DNA of 64,000 nt from Thermothielavioides terrestris NRRL 8126. Lineage: Eukaryota > Ascomycota > Sordariomycetes > Sordariales > Chaetomiaceae. The stretch is from the NCBI RefSeq assembly GCF_000226115.1, contig NC_016460.1, forward strand, positions 2,852,001-2,916,000, written 5' to 3'. Under the pieces are notes generated by a model, which had not been told where the DNA came from, searched no databases, and saw nothing but the letters and a program-made list of their open reading frames with translations. Position numbers and translations under genes: made by a program. Within the stretch, counting starts at the first letter, position 1. Every line of letters starts with the position of its first letter. Positions 10,075 through 22,014 of the stretch are shown piece by piece.

Positions 10075-11841
10075 TCAAGCCTTGAGCAGCTTCACCAGCT
10101 CGGCGACCACGGCGTCGCCCATCTGGGCGGTGCCGGCATCCCCCCCGATGTCCTTGGTGCGCGTGCCATTGTCGATGGCGCGCTTGACGGCCTCCTCGAC
10201 CGCGGCGGCCTCCTTGGGCAGGTTGAGCGAGTAGCGCAGCATCATGGCGACCGAGAGGATGGTGCCGATCGGGTTGACGATGCCCTTGCCCGAGATGTCC
10301 GGCGCAGAGCCTGCCAGAAAGATGAGGTTAGTTCAGGGCCGTGCCGTCCGCGGCTAAGAAAGGGACAGAAAACAGAAACAGAAACAGAAACTCACCGTGG
10401 ATGGGCTCGTAGATGCCGTTGCACTTGCTCTTGCCGTCTGGAATGCCGCCCAGGCTGGCGCTCGGCAGCAGGCCGATGCTGCCCGGGATGACGGAGGCCT
10501 CGTCGCTGATGATGTCGCCGAACAGGTTGCTGGTGATGACGACGCCGTTGAGGGCGCGCGGGTTCTTGACCATGATCATGGCCGCGCTGTCGATCAGCTG
10601 GTGGCCGAGCTCGAGCTGGGGGAACTCCTTGGCGAAGACCTCGGACACGACCTTGCGCCACAGCCGGCTGGTGGCCAGCACGTTGGCCTTGTCCAGGCTC
10701 CACACCTTGGACGGCGGGTTGCTGGCGAGGGCGAGGAAGCCGGCCAGGCGGGCGATGCGCTCGATCTCGGCGCGCGAGTACGGCTCCGTGTCCAGGGCGA
10801 AGCCGGACCCGTCGTCCTCCTTGCGGTCGCCAAAGTAGATGCCGCCCGTCAGCTCGCGCACCACGATGAAGTCGGTGCCGCGGCACACGTCGGCCTTGAG
10901 CGGCGAGCTCTCGACCAGCGACTCGGACGCGAAGTTGCACGGCCGCAGGTTGCCGTATGTGCCGAGCTCCTTGCGCAGCTTCAGGATGCCCTGCTCCGGC
11001 CGCACGGGCGACGACGGGCCCCACTCCGGCCCGCCGATGGCGCCGAGGAGGACGGCGTCGGCCGACTTGGCCGCCGCCAGGGCTTCATCGGTCAGCGGGT
11101 TGTTGTGCACTTTGATGGATGCCTTGGGCGTGGTTCAGGTCAGCAAGGGGCTAGATAATTATAATTATAGGTCGCACGAAATATCACATATATATATATC
11201 TCAAGAGGGGACAGTGTCACTGCAATTGCTGCTCAGCATGCGCAGCCTATGTCCAGCATGCCACAGAGCGGGAAACCCGTGGGTGCTTGTCCGGAGGACC
11301 CGTCCATGAAGGTGCCCCCCCGCTCCACAAGCCAGGGGTAGCTCCGGAGCTCCAGGAGGGTGGCTACAGAGGGAGCAACGCAAAGCGGAAAGTTGCGCAT
11401 GTGGGGGAGAGAGAGAGACGCGAGAAGTAAAGAAGACACTTACACCGCCCAGGAGATGTTCCTGCAAGTTGAACTTGCCGGCCGACGGGCTGTGCGTCTC
11501 AATTGCCCTGAGGACCTGTTCATTCGTGCGCACTTGTGTAAGCAGCTCTCCGGTCGTCCACCCATGACCCGATCCTTCAGCGGCCGATGCCCAATGTCGC
11601 GCGGGCTTAAACCGTGACGAGAATGAGACGAAAAGCGTCGTTGAAACGTTACCTTAATAGCCTCGGCCACGACCTGTCGAGTCCCGATTAGCCCCAAGTT
11701 CAACTTTCTCCTGCAATCCCCCGTGCTTTGCTGTTCCCCGAAGACGGGGCCAAAGCGGGCAGGCAGCAGTGCATTCAGGGCCATACGCACCTCCGGACCG
11801 CAGTGGTCGCCACCAAAAACAACAATGTTGTGTGTCGCCAT
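10075..11841 (-). CDS. LEU2: 3-isopropylmalate dehydrogenase (leucine biosynthesis)
   Basis: Five exons on the minus strand: 11841..11791, 11673..11653, 11515..11444, 11122..10396 and 10310..10075; 368 residues, normal for the family. The enzyme oxidises and decarboxylates 3-isopropylmalate to 2-oxoisocaproate with NAD in the third step of leucine synthesis. Recognisable parts are [46 protein letters not shown], the Arg-rich substrate loop around [62 protein letters not shown] and a C-terminus ending ELVKLLKA. All junctions are phase-consistent. Exon 2 is only 21 bp, and intron 3 (11123-11443) is 321 bp, long for this window. Many fungi carry two paralogues (leu2A/leu2B); which this is cannot be told here. 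Confidence 0.95.
11653..11673 (-). other. LEU2: 21-nt micro-exon of LEU2
   Basis: It codes exactly VVAEAIK, the conserved helix between GDHCGPE and VLRAIE. It is flanked by CAG and GTAACG and is phase 0 on both sides. Skipping it would keep the frame but delete seven conserved residues. Confidence 0.85.
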
Positions 11842-12659
11842 GGCGGGTGAGCTTCAGTCCCTTCTCCGCCGTCGTTCGTTCTCCTTGTCTGCTTGTGTGT
11901 TCGCTTGCCGGGAGAACGAGATGGTCGCGTGGTGAAACGTAGGAAGAGGGGGAGTGCGGGAAAACGAATTGGCCTGGCAGGGGGACGCCTCTCCTCAGAT
12001 TTATCGACACTTTGAGACGCAAAGAGAGCAAGAAAGGAGGCGGGAATCCGGAAAACCCGGAAAACTCGTCAATTGGAAGCGGTTGTGCGGCGCGAGCGAG
12101 GTTTAAGGTATAAAAAACGGAAACCAACACACATCGCAATTCACCCCGCCCCGCGTTGACCTCGCTCGCTGCCCGAAGAACCCCGCCTTTCCGAAGTCGG
12201 CGCTCCGCTTTCCTTCCGCTGCCGGAGCCCCGGCCTTCGGGTTCCTGCTGTAGTTCCTTGCATCTCCGAGTTCCTGTAGATCAGCTCTGCAGAAGACGGA
12301 GCTAGGGGTAGCTTGGCTCACTCATGGCACGTGTAAGCGGACGCTAATTAAAAGAAGCCAGCACCGAAAGATTGATATCTGAGCTCCTGTTCATTGCTTT
12401 GACACTACCAGGTAGTTACGGAAATTTTGGGTATCATATGCACTCGGCAGTGCTTGGGCCGTGAGAGGGAGCGCCGTCGCCAGTCATCGTCAGGGATCCG
12501 GATGTACCTTATCACAAGCGACTGACAGACCACACAGCAAGGCGGCAGCCTCGCGTGCTCCCTCACAAGTATGTACATGGCCGTCGTGCACGCCGTCCCC
12601 CTTGGAGGATTATGTTTGTGAGATTCGGTGTGCGCTATCAGCGCGTCCCTAATCTGATC
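11842..12659. promoter_or_regulatory. LEU2 upstream region
   Basis: 818 bp between LEU2 and the 3' end of the PHD gene, both on the minus strand, so this is the LEU2 promoter plus the PHD 3' UTR. It holds a CCG-N4-CGG site at 12191-12200 and other CCGG pairs at 12048-12060 and 12222-12233 with other spacings. Confidence 0.5.
12191..12200. promoter_or_regulatory. Candidate Leu3-type Zn2Cys6 site (CCG-N4-CGG)
   Basis: The sequence CCGAAGTCGG has everted CGG half-sites with a 4-bp spacer, the geometry known for yeast Leu3. It lies about 350 bp upstream of the LEU2 ATG. It lacks the full CCGGNNCCGG consensus, so this is a suggestion only. Confidence 0.3.
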
Positions 12660-15174
12660 TCACCGGAATGACTTCAAGGACTTGTGCGCCAACGGTGACG
12701 AGGTCGAGCCCGGAGGGCCGACTGCCCCGGACATGCGCTCGTTGTCTCGGTGCCTCCCGCCGCGCGCGTTGGGCGTGTTGGCGCAAAAGGCGCAGATGTA
12801 GATGGACGGCATCGTCCGCTGCGTGATGTTCACGCAGCGGCCGTGCACATACATTTCGCACGATTCACTAAGGCTCTTTTTTTTAGCATTGAAAAATAGG
12901 TTGGGGGCCTCGCAGGCTCAATTGCTGAAGCCCAAGCTTACGGCGGGATACGCACCATGGAACCAGCAAGTCATTCGGTCCGGCTTCGGCTCGGTTGCAG
13001 ACACATCGGATGCCGCGGGTCCTGCCGTCGGTCGTTGGTGTCGGTAAACTCGACTCGCTCAGCGTTGTTGGCGATGTAGCGGGGTGGTTAAGAGGATGAT
13101 GGCTGCTCGAGACGAACCGCTTGGATTTCGAGCTCGACGATTGCTTCTGCCGCGAGTCACGCAGCTTCCGCAGCTCGCTGAGCGCGTTGCCCGAAGCCTT
13201 GCGCGTTGGCGTCAGATCATCCACTACCGTCTCTCCGTCGCTGTCCCCGCCCTCCTGGGACGCGCCCTGAAAGCTCGTGTATGACGTGGTGCTACGTTCG
13301 CTCATGCTCCGCTGCGAGCTGTGGAAGGGATGTATTGTCGTCGGTTTCACAGGGTCCGGGAGCGCAAATGACGTATTCCTACTGGGAATGATGATTGGCT
13401 CGTCATCCGTCGACGAGGAATCGTCCTCGTCCGACAACTCCCAGTGACGACGCGGCGCTACCGCATAAGCGCTGTGCCGCTTGTGTGCGCTTGGAGGAGG
13501 CTCGTTAACCACAACCACCGTGGTCTCTACCCGCGCCCGGCCATTGGCATCGATGCTGAATGTCGCCTGCGTCCTCAACTGCGGGCCCGAAGCTTCCGGG
13601 ATCGAGGACAGGCTGGACAAGCGATGATGGTGCTGGCTTTTGGATGGGGACGACCTGCCGCTCGGTCTCTGCGGCTGCGATATCACGGGCTTGTTGGCAT
13701 TGACTCCCGCGTTGCTCACTAGTTGAGACCGCGGCCGCGGAGCGAGCGGGGGCAGAGATGACCGGCCCACCACCTTCTTTCCTCGGTTCTCGCTAAAACT
13801 CCGCGAGAGCCCGGGACGCCCGGACTCCTTGAGTGGAGAGGACGCCGAAGCACGATCGTGCTTTTTCGGAGTCGCCTCCTTCGCGCTGGCCGAACGGCGT
13901 AATTCGTTGGGTCCGGGTACCTTCGTGGCTGAAAGCCCCCCGTTGTCCGTCTGGCTAACCTGTACCGCTGCGGCGCCTGACGGGTTTTGCCCAGGAACGG
14001 ACGGCTCAAAAGTGGTCGCGTCCAAGCTCGCCGTCTGAGGCCGGCTGAACAGGAGGCCAGGATTCACCCCACCACTGCTATCAGTTATCCCGAAGGGGTC
14101 CTCAATGGAGGTGGGATAGCTGGCAGCAAACATTGAATGGTCCGCGGCCGACGTCACAAGCATCGACAAGGGCGATTGGGCGACGAGAGAGGACTGGTCG
14201 CCAGCGGTCCCATGGCCGTCCGCTTGTCCTGCCAAACCGCCTTGCGTCGGTAACATTTGGTTTGTCCTGGCCCAATCTACCGGTCCTGTCCCCTGGAGCG
14301 AAGTTTGGGGGTGGAAGACACCGCCGCCACCGGCGCTGAAGTCAAGTTCCATGCCTGCGAGGCTAGGGTCTGCGTCCCAGAAGGACCTCTGATCCCCGTA
14401 GGCAGGTGCGCTCGCCGGAGCCGAGAGAGGATAACCAAACATATCGCCCTGCGCCGTCGCAAAATTGCCCATGCCCTGCTGCTGGGCAGACGCCATGAAG
14501 TGTGCCTGCTGGGCAAAGTCCTGGTCATTTTGCATCGTGGTGGGGTCCAGCTTGGGCGCAAGCTTTCGCTCACCCTTGCGGGCTGAAGGAGGAGGGGTTG
14601 CTGCCTGCCCCTGCGACTCCGCGACGATCGTGCCACGGCGCGTCTTCTCTGCAGACTCCTCGGAGGATCCCGGAGGTTGACGGGCAGCACCTGAGCGATC
14701 GAACGCCGGGCTTTGCAAGGGATTCGGCGATGAGCGCAAGATCTTGGACGGCTCAACAGGAGGCAGTTGCAGACTCGGTTTCGACGAGAGTTCGTTCACA
14801 TGGACCGCGACGTCGGCGCCAATCCCATCCGCGAGCGACGACCGTTTCTGGGCTGAGTATGGGGTTGGAGGGCCAAAGTCGGGGAAGGGGATCTGGGAGC
14901 CTCTCAGGTTTCCGGGGGTTGCGTTGAAGACGGAATACTCCTCGGCAAAACGGGGAGTCCACCCGCTCGACTCGTCAAAGCGGCCCTGATTGTGCTTGGG
15001 CGTCTCGAAGATCGGACTCGGCAAGACGGCAGTTATCGGGGTCCGCTTAGGCGTAGGAGGTTGGGCGTTTGGATCACCAAAGCTACGGAAACTAGTTCGT
15101 CAGCATCGTGCCAACACCACTGGCAGATGCACAACTCTGCGAGTGTACCTGGCACCTGGCTGATCTACACTCAT
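12660..15174 (-). CDS. PHD-finger protein
   Basis: Three exons on the minus strand: 15174..15149, 15082..12956 and 12867..12660; 786 residues. The start MSVDQPGAS plus FGDPNAQPPTPKRTP is joined by a 66-bp intron with a CTGAC branch. A long Ser/Pro-rich disordered region follows, with motifs that look conserved in filamentous fungi (SGWTPRFAEEYSVFNATPG near the N-terminus). The C-terminal PHD zinc finger is assembled across the last intron (12868-12955): C702-x-C704, C718-x2-C721, H726-x2-C729, C743-x2-C746, a complete C4HC3 set ending YICAFC. PHD fingers usually read histone H3 tails, so a chromatin role is likely; the complex is unknown. The unspliced frame would break the finger after its second Cys, so the last intron is well supported. 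The 26-bp first exon is less certain. Confidence 0.82.
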
Positions 15175-18100
15175 AGCAGAACCAGTTCTGTTTCTCACGG
15201 GTATTTCGGACAACGCATGAGTGTATCGAGCCGTGTATAAGTGCGGCACTGCAGCCGTACGTCAAGCGAGACACCCGGGTCGCAAGAGGACGGATGCGGC
15301 TCGACCGGTTCGGAGTGATAGCTATGGCAGCAGGCACTGGAAGAAGATGTCGATTTGGCCGTCGTTTCAGACCGAAGTGCAATCTTCTAGGAGCCCGGAA
15401 TAACCGCACAATGCCCAATGGGGGTCGACACTCGTTTCGAAACAGCGGCAGACAGTAACCTGGAAACCTTGAGACGGGTTAGGAACGGCATTTTTTTGAG
15501 GGCGGGGCCAAGGGATAGAAAGCAAAGCGGAGCCGGGAAACGGACCCAAGAGAAGAGGCGGGGCACGAAGCAACAAACCAGGAATTCGTCAGGAGGTCGA
15601 GGAAGATGGTAATCTGGTTGTTCAATGCGGTCGATGCTCTCCGGGGCATGAGCGAACTGGCAATTGCTGGGGGCTGAAAAGACGGGGTGCATAAATGCTG
15701 CGACGCTGTGGTCCGGTATTGTGCGGCCAGGTCTGCGGTGGGCAGCCAGAAGAGCCCGACGCGGCGCAGCTGCTTCGATGCGGGTGCCGAATGGCGGGCG
15801 ACGACCTGGGGCCGTCTGCACCGTACCGCTCCAATGTAACCGTACGTACGTACCGTAACAGATATAACAGCTCACAGAGGCAGAGAGAGCTATCTGTCAC
15901 ACTGATATGCAGGCTCGAAGGCGGCACGACCGCTGAAGCCCTCCCCTCGAGAGGAACTCGACATCCGTCGTGACCGGGGAAGCAGCGCTAAGCACGAGGC
16001 AAAACCCGAGTTACCGGGCGGCACACGGGAGCACGAGACCGTGCCGTCTCCCTCGCTGGATGGCGGGCTGGGGAGGCGGTTAAAGGGCTTCGCTGCTGCG
16101 GGCTGATGGGAGCGGTGACTGGTCCGCCCTGTTTGCTTGTGTGAGAGCAAGTGGGGGTCCTTGAGTACTGTGTAGGTGGACCAGCTCAGACAGGGCGGGG
16201 CTTCGCTCGCTGGTGAGATTGGGCCGTGAATTCCATGGCCGAGAAGGAGAAGGATACCTGGTATTCCGTACATGGAATGCCATTGAAATTTTCCGCCGAA
16301 GCTGCTCAACATTCTCAAGAGCAGCGGAGCTCGGAATGGGGCATGCTGTGGCGGGCAGCAGGCAGACGGATTGCCCGCTGTAACTCAACTAACCACGGAA
16401 CCGTTAGTCGGTCGGGTGTCAGCACGGAGCGAGTTTCAGGGCCGAGTGGTTGCAGCACGGCGCTGTGAACGGCAAGGGCGGGGTATGTATGTACACTAGC
16501 ATCCAAAGAGGCGGTGATGTCGAGATCCGCGATCTCATCCGGGGCCAGATCCATAGCCTCTCCTGCATGTCTTGGACTCACCTGGGGGACAGTGATCCCC
16601 CGAGGCAAGACAAACAAAGACAATCCGTTGCGGGAACCGGACCTCGGCGGCAGCTGAGCGGCGCCCAGCCATTGCTCGACAATGCGCGGCAAAGCGTGAA
16701 CGAGAAGGTTGCCATCTGAGTGGGATGAGTCAAGCAAGAGCCCCTGCTTGCTTGATAATTTTACCTGCAGGCCCGCAGCTCTGGAAGGCAGCAGCCCAGA
16801 TGAATTAGGTGGCAGGGTTTTGTGCGGGACACTGGTGGTGCAGAGCACGCCTGTGGAAGCGGCTTGTTTCTGGCTGGCACAAGGCGGAAGGTGCACAGCA
16901 GCGCTGCTCGGCAAATGAGCCAATGGGAGCCCCTGCAGGTCCCTGATGAGCCCCGTTTAGTTGATCAACACTTGAAGCGGCGGGAGCTTCAAAGGCACGG
17001 ATACAATTGCCGAATACGGATAACACCTTGGTCTCAGTAATCCGCCGTCTTCACGTTCGTCCAACTTCGATGCTCCATTGCCACTTGGTTATCGACGAGA
17101 GTTCTCTATCTCGACATTACAGCGGGGCCGTCGGCATCGCTCGATCTCGCAACTCAGGTCTTTCTTGCATCGGAGGATTGCGGGCAGCTGCACAGATGCT
17201 GTCCTGCAGTGCGGCGCCACAACCACTCTCGCAGTCCAAAAAAGCACGGTGGCAGACATTACCTGGTACCTATAATCCATACTGTGTATTGTACGTGGTA
17301 GTATCTGCAAGCAAAGCATTTGTGCGAGAGCCAATGCGGGTTGCAGGCGGGAGAAATTAGACATGTCGTTGGTCTGAACTTGCAGGATAAGCCAGAAATC
17401 TGGGGTTCCGGTCCGTGGGCAATGACTGACCTCAGCAGCTGCTCCGTTCCTGCGTCAATGCAACGCGGCCAGAATTGGCTGCCGTCCTGCAAGCGGAAGC
17501 GCCCAGACCGCTGCTCGCTGCACCTCGAAATCGGAACCCGTCCGTTCATGCTCCTCTCCGTGAGCAAGCAACTCATCGACCACCGCGGCGGCCCAATGTC
17601 TCCCCGAGAATCCGAGAAGGAATTGGATCCATACGCTGGAGACACATGAGGCTGGGTACTCCGTATTCCGTATGCACACCGAGAAGAGTGAGATCCGTCT
17701 CACTGGCGCCTCCTGGGCTATGCAGACAGACCTGGTTCGAGGTCCTTCGCAGATCCCAATGACGACTGGCTAGGGCCGCTTCGGTCTCTCGTGCTTCGCA
17801 AGAGCATGTCAACCACTCAGGGCTCAAGCTGAGCTCACCATGTTCAGCTTCCAAAGGCACTCCAAACTCTCGGTCATCAAGGGCTGACAACCATCGAGCT
17901 GTGAGGAAGCCACCAGATGCACAGTGCCCCAAATTCCCGCGTCCAGCACATCCACAACTGGCTGGGGCCACCGTCGAAGGATCAGCCACACGGGCCGAGG
18001 CCAGCTGAACATGCAAGCACTTAAACATCCCTGTCGGCCAGGCCCCATAGGGCAGGGACACGGAAATTCTTTTTGACGTTATCACTCTTTCCGCAATAAC

Positions 18101-19592
18101 GTTGCCGGGGCAGCCATGCCATCAGGCGCGTCATCGGCCCAGGGGGAGGGGAGAGTGAACGCATGCGATGCCTTCTCCTGGCCCAGCTGGTTAGGAACGC
18201 CTCGTTGAGCGACAAAAGCGCGCGTCTCGAATTTGGAAGTATCACGGATGCAGGACCATTGACATCGCGATGTCTGTGTCGCAAACATTCCCAGAATACT
18301 GTGTAAGCTGCTTCGCACCGAGGTGGTAGGTAACCAGCTCTTGAGCAGCACGACCAAAACTGCCGATGTTCCCTGTCAGGGTACTCCATAATGAACCCCG
18401 CACAGAAAGCCAGTCTTTTCCATGGTTCTCTTGCACGAACTGGGTTCTTCCTAGGACGGCGTAACGGGGAGAACGAGTCGAGTCCCTTCCATTGGCTTCT
18501 GACTTGGGATCATGTTCTCGAATCGCTGGGCAGCCGGAAACGCCGGGTTCGTCTTCTTCTCAAGACTCCACAAACTTCGGATCGAGCACTTTGGTCGGTG
18601 TCGAATGTCCCGATGTTACATACCGTGTAACTGATACGGAGTACCGTGTAAACCTTCGTCGAGGCAGGGATTGAACTCAAGAGGCATGTGCGAGGCTGGG
18701 TCTGAAGAGCCAGACGACAGGCCGGCGGCAGCTGAGCTTCCCTCTCAGACGCACATGTACATACCAAGCAACGAGATATTCCGTGCAGGTTTTCTGTCGG
18801 TTAACCAACACAAGCCAAACAAAACTCGTTCCCAGAGGTCATCATCCCCCAAGGCGAAACGCAGAACAATCTTCCAATTTTCCTCCATCAAAACTACCTA
18901 GCTGGCCATATACCTTCCTCCCAGTACTGTCTGTGCCTACCCTCCGCCACAACCCCCGTTGTTGTTCCCTATGCCTTGATCATATTTCATTCCTCCTCTT
19001 GTTCTCCAGGGGTATCAACCAGGTTCCGTCCGTCATCATGACCAACCAGACCGAGACTATCTATCTACCTAAATCCCAAGTACTAGCTCGGAGTACGCAG
19101 TGATTAAGCTTTGGTTTTCTGAAGGAGGGGAGAGAAGTGTTCGCAAAAAACATCAGAAGATCAACGAGTGCGAGAACATAATAAAAAAAAGGAGACGGGG
19201 GAAAACGATAAACAGAAAAAAAAAAGCATAAAGTTGGCCAAAGCGGATTAAAGAAAGACGGAAGCGAAGAAAGGGGCAAGGAGAGAAAAATCAAACAAAC
19301 AACATGTGCAGAGAACCGAAATCAAGTCAGAGGGTCAGTCTGTTGAATTACTCCCTCCTCAGGCGACCACACCAGCGCAGCGCAACCGAGGCGGGAAGCA
19401 AACCAAACCAAGGAAAAGTAAGGAAGGGGGAAAAGAACAATCATCATCACCAAACCGCAACGGCATCATCCCAGCCGCTGCCCGTTAAGCAGCCCCAGCC
19501 ACCGCAGCCCCGCCCAGTCTATAGAGCAATGACTCCCCAGAATCAGAACGCCCTTGAAGTTCGGCATCCGGTCATGACGGCATTAAAGTATT

Positions 19593-19620
19593 TTTGCTTT
19601 GCTTTGCTTTGCTTTGCTTT
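19593..19620. repeat. (TTTGC)n pentanucleotide microsatellite
   Basis: About five tandem copies of TTTGC, 3' of the Rua1-C gene stop codon and probably in its 3' UTR. Confidence 0.85.
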
Positions 19621-19678
19621 CAATCTGGCAGTTATTCCGGAGAGAGAAGACTCGAGAACGCAGTCTCTTTGAGAAGTA

Positions 19679-19702
19679 GAAAGAAAGAAAGAAAGAAAGA
19701 AG
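19679..19702. repeat. (AAAG)n tetranucleotide microsatellite
   Basis: About six tandem copies of AAAG just downstream of the Rua1-C stop codon. Confidence 0.85.
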
Positions 19703-19725
19703 CCAAGTCCGGGGACCGGTTCGGA

Positions 19726-19923
19726 TCAGATCATGTTCGGGAAGCCGTCGATGCCACCGATGGGTGGCCCTACCGCGGCTCGCGGCGGCGGCGGCGGCGG
19801 AGGTGCTGATGCGACATGGCTGGAGAGCTGCGGCGGGAGAGGGCGTGGCTGATGCCGATGCGGCGCCATGGGCGGCGGCTGCAGCTGCTGCTGGGAAGGC
19901 AGGGGCGGCGGTTGCTTTTGTTG

Positions 19924-19954
<31 letters not shown>

Positions 19955-22014
19955 TCGTGGGGCGATGGTGGCTTTTGCTGCGCAGGCGGCGGCACCGGCG
20001 TGGAAGCTTGCGTCGGGGCGGCCCTTGCTGGAGTGGGCGTACCCGCGGCCGAGACCGCGGGCGTCATCTGCGGCGTAAGCGGCTCGGGCCGGGGCTTGGC
20101 CACGTTTGTCGCCGCGAGCGAGCGCGTGTTGCTGCTCTCCCGCCTGCGCTTCGGCGCGTCCTTGATCTTGGGATGCGTGTGGCACTAGCAGCAGCGTGTT
20201 AGTAGTCAGTTGAGCAGCAGCGCATAGCCGTTATGGAAACTCACCTTGTATGCGTGCCGGAACCACGTTGTGCCCTTCTTCTTGCTGCTTACCAGCGCAA
20301 TCCACTCGTTGCAGCTCCCGCAGAGTCCCTCCCACACGTCCGGGTTTCCATCCATGCGCCTCGTCTCCAGCGGTTCCTGGAAGGGGGTGCCAGTCGCGGC
20401 ACTGATGCCGTGCGTGAAGCTCTTGTCGTACCAAAATGCCGAGTTCTTGAGCACAAGCCACCGACCCGGCTTGCAGATACCACACCAGCCTTCGCGCTTG
20501 TTACCGTGTCCTCGCACCCACTTAGGCGTGTACAGATCGCCCTCGAATCTAAGTTCCTGTTCGTGCGGCACCAGATCCTGGTCGGACGGGTTCATGTCTT
20601 CCGGCGGGGGAGGGACCTGCTCTTCATGCAGCGAGGCATACAAGTCGGGCGGATCCGAGAGGTCGGTGTAGTGGCTGTGCAAGGAGTGCGGGTCCGCATT
20701 GCTCTGAAGCATGCGGAAGAGACCGTGAGAAAGCAGCGGAGGAGCGTTCTCGAACTGGTGCGCTTCTGGGTGGAAGGCGTGCGACGGTAGCTGGGTCGGC
20801 AGGAGCATGCTGTTGCGATTAAAGGGCGGCGCGTTGCTGTACAGATACGGATGCTGCTGTGCTGCTTGGAGGTTACCAAAGCTCAGCGGCAGCTGCCCCT
20901 GGGCGATTGTCGGCGAGGAGTGTCGCGATGACAGGCGCGCGTGCATATTAAACGCATCGTGCGGGTGGTGATAGATGAAGGGAGACGGCCGGCGGTTGGA
21001 AGCGGTGCCGTACGAACCAGTAGACCACCTCTTGTTCCTCGCGTTCTCGACCGAGTAGGGCACGGCGCGCACCCCAGGCCGCGGCGACGGCGACGCTCTC
21101 CCCCTGCTCTGGGTCCGAACCAATTCTGACCGGCTTTGCGGCGTCATTCTGGGCGACGCGACGGGCGACAACTGAGTGGATGAAAGCGATATCATAGACG
21201 TCCTGTTCGATGGTGGCGGATAGTCCGAGGTGAGCGAGGGCGCATCTGAGAGCGCCGTCGAGAAATCATCGTACGACGCCATTTCCGACAAGCCCCCCGA
21301 CGTGGATACTGTGAACGACGACCCCGACATCCTGCGTGGTTTGACCCCGCCGTCAAAAGTCATTGAGTCCCCTTCCAACTGGGGAGGGCCAGAGCATCGG
21401 AGATCGAGTATCGGAATCGCCTCGTCGGTCGTGTAAGCCTGCCCTATGCTCATATCCGAGTCCAACCCCGGGATATCCAGGCTGCCGTCGCACGGCTTCT
21501 GTGCCCAACTGCCTGACAGCACGGTTAGCCCCTCGATGGCTCCAAGCCTGTCGAGGTACTCACTGCTCTCCATCGTTGTAACAGGGTAGAAGTCCTGATG
21601 GACCGAGATGGGCCTGGAGGGCATGGTGTCGCCCGGAACTTGCTGCATCTGCAACGACGACGAGTCCCATGCCGGCACCCCTTCGAATGCCTCTCCTACA
21701 CAGAACGAAAACCCCTCGTGAATGGTGGCAGGTCGCGGCCGCGTACCCTGAGATGTCGGCGCAGACCATACGGCATGCGACGCTGCCAACGAGTCTGACC
21801 TCGGCGGTATCGCGTTATGTTCGTTCATGGCGAGGGCAGAGGCGGGATGAGGCGGAGTGGCGTCGCCGTCGTAGTTGTTGCTAGGCGCGTTGAATGTGAA
21901 GGAGGGTATCTGTACGTCGTGCCGACTATGATCACGCATGTAAGTGTCGCGTTCCTCAGTGCTCGAACACGGCAATGCTGGGGGAGCATACAGATGGGCG
22001 TGGGTTGAGTCCAT
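19726..22014 (-). CDS. Rua1 C-terminal domain transcription regulator-like protein
   Basis: Two exons on the minus strand, 22014..20245 and 20184..19726; 742 residues. The N-terminal ~480 residues are Ser/Pro-rich and disordered. From residue 488 runs a Rua1 C-terminal-type domain (the family named after the Ustilago ustilagic-acid regulator): RFEGDLYTPKWVRG, EGWCGICKPGRWL (C511, C514), FWYDKSFTHGISAATG, RMDGNPDVWEGLCGSC (C565, C568), TTWFRHAYK and, after the 60-bp intron, CHTHPK (C591, H594). The Cys/His spacing suggests zinc binding. The tail holds 12 consecutive Gln and several Pro runs. Family context suggests a DNA-binding regulator; the targets are unknown. The start ATG at 22014 is the first in frame, but a 5' UTR intron is possible (TGCTAG just upstream). 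Confidence 0.85.
19925..19970 (-). repeat. CAG/CAA repeat coding poly-Gln
   Basis: On the minus strand a mixed CAG/CAA tract codes 12 Gln in a row, then KQPPP, in the Rua1-C protein. Such tracts vary in length between strains. Confidence 0.8.

Larger units (their letters stand above)
15175..19725. other. 4.5-kb gene-poor stretch
   Basis: Between the 5' end of the PHD gene and the 3' end of the Rua1-C gene. Open frames here are short, overlap on both strands and lack third-position bias or domains. Recurrent motifs of the TACGGAGTAC/ATACGGA type occur near 17013, 17656, 18633 and 19086, and TACCGTGTAA is repeated at 18620 and 18643. A (TTTGC)n and an (AAAG)n repeat lie at the right edge. No tRNA or other RNA was recognised. 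Confidence 0.5.

Noticed and set aside
12048..12060. CCGGAAAACCCGG as a Leu3 site upstream of LEU2
   Set aside because: The half-site spacing is wrong for Leu3 (CCG-N7-CGG); only the CCG-N4-CGG at 12191 has suitable geometry.
17725..17765. GGTTCGAGGTCC as a tRNA B box
   Set aside because: No A box or cloverleaf can be built around it.
18655..18690. GGGATTGAACTC as a reversed tRNA B box
   Set aside because: No matching A box, acceptor stem or anticodon arm on either strand.
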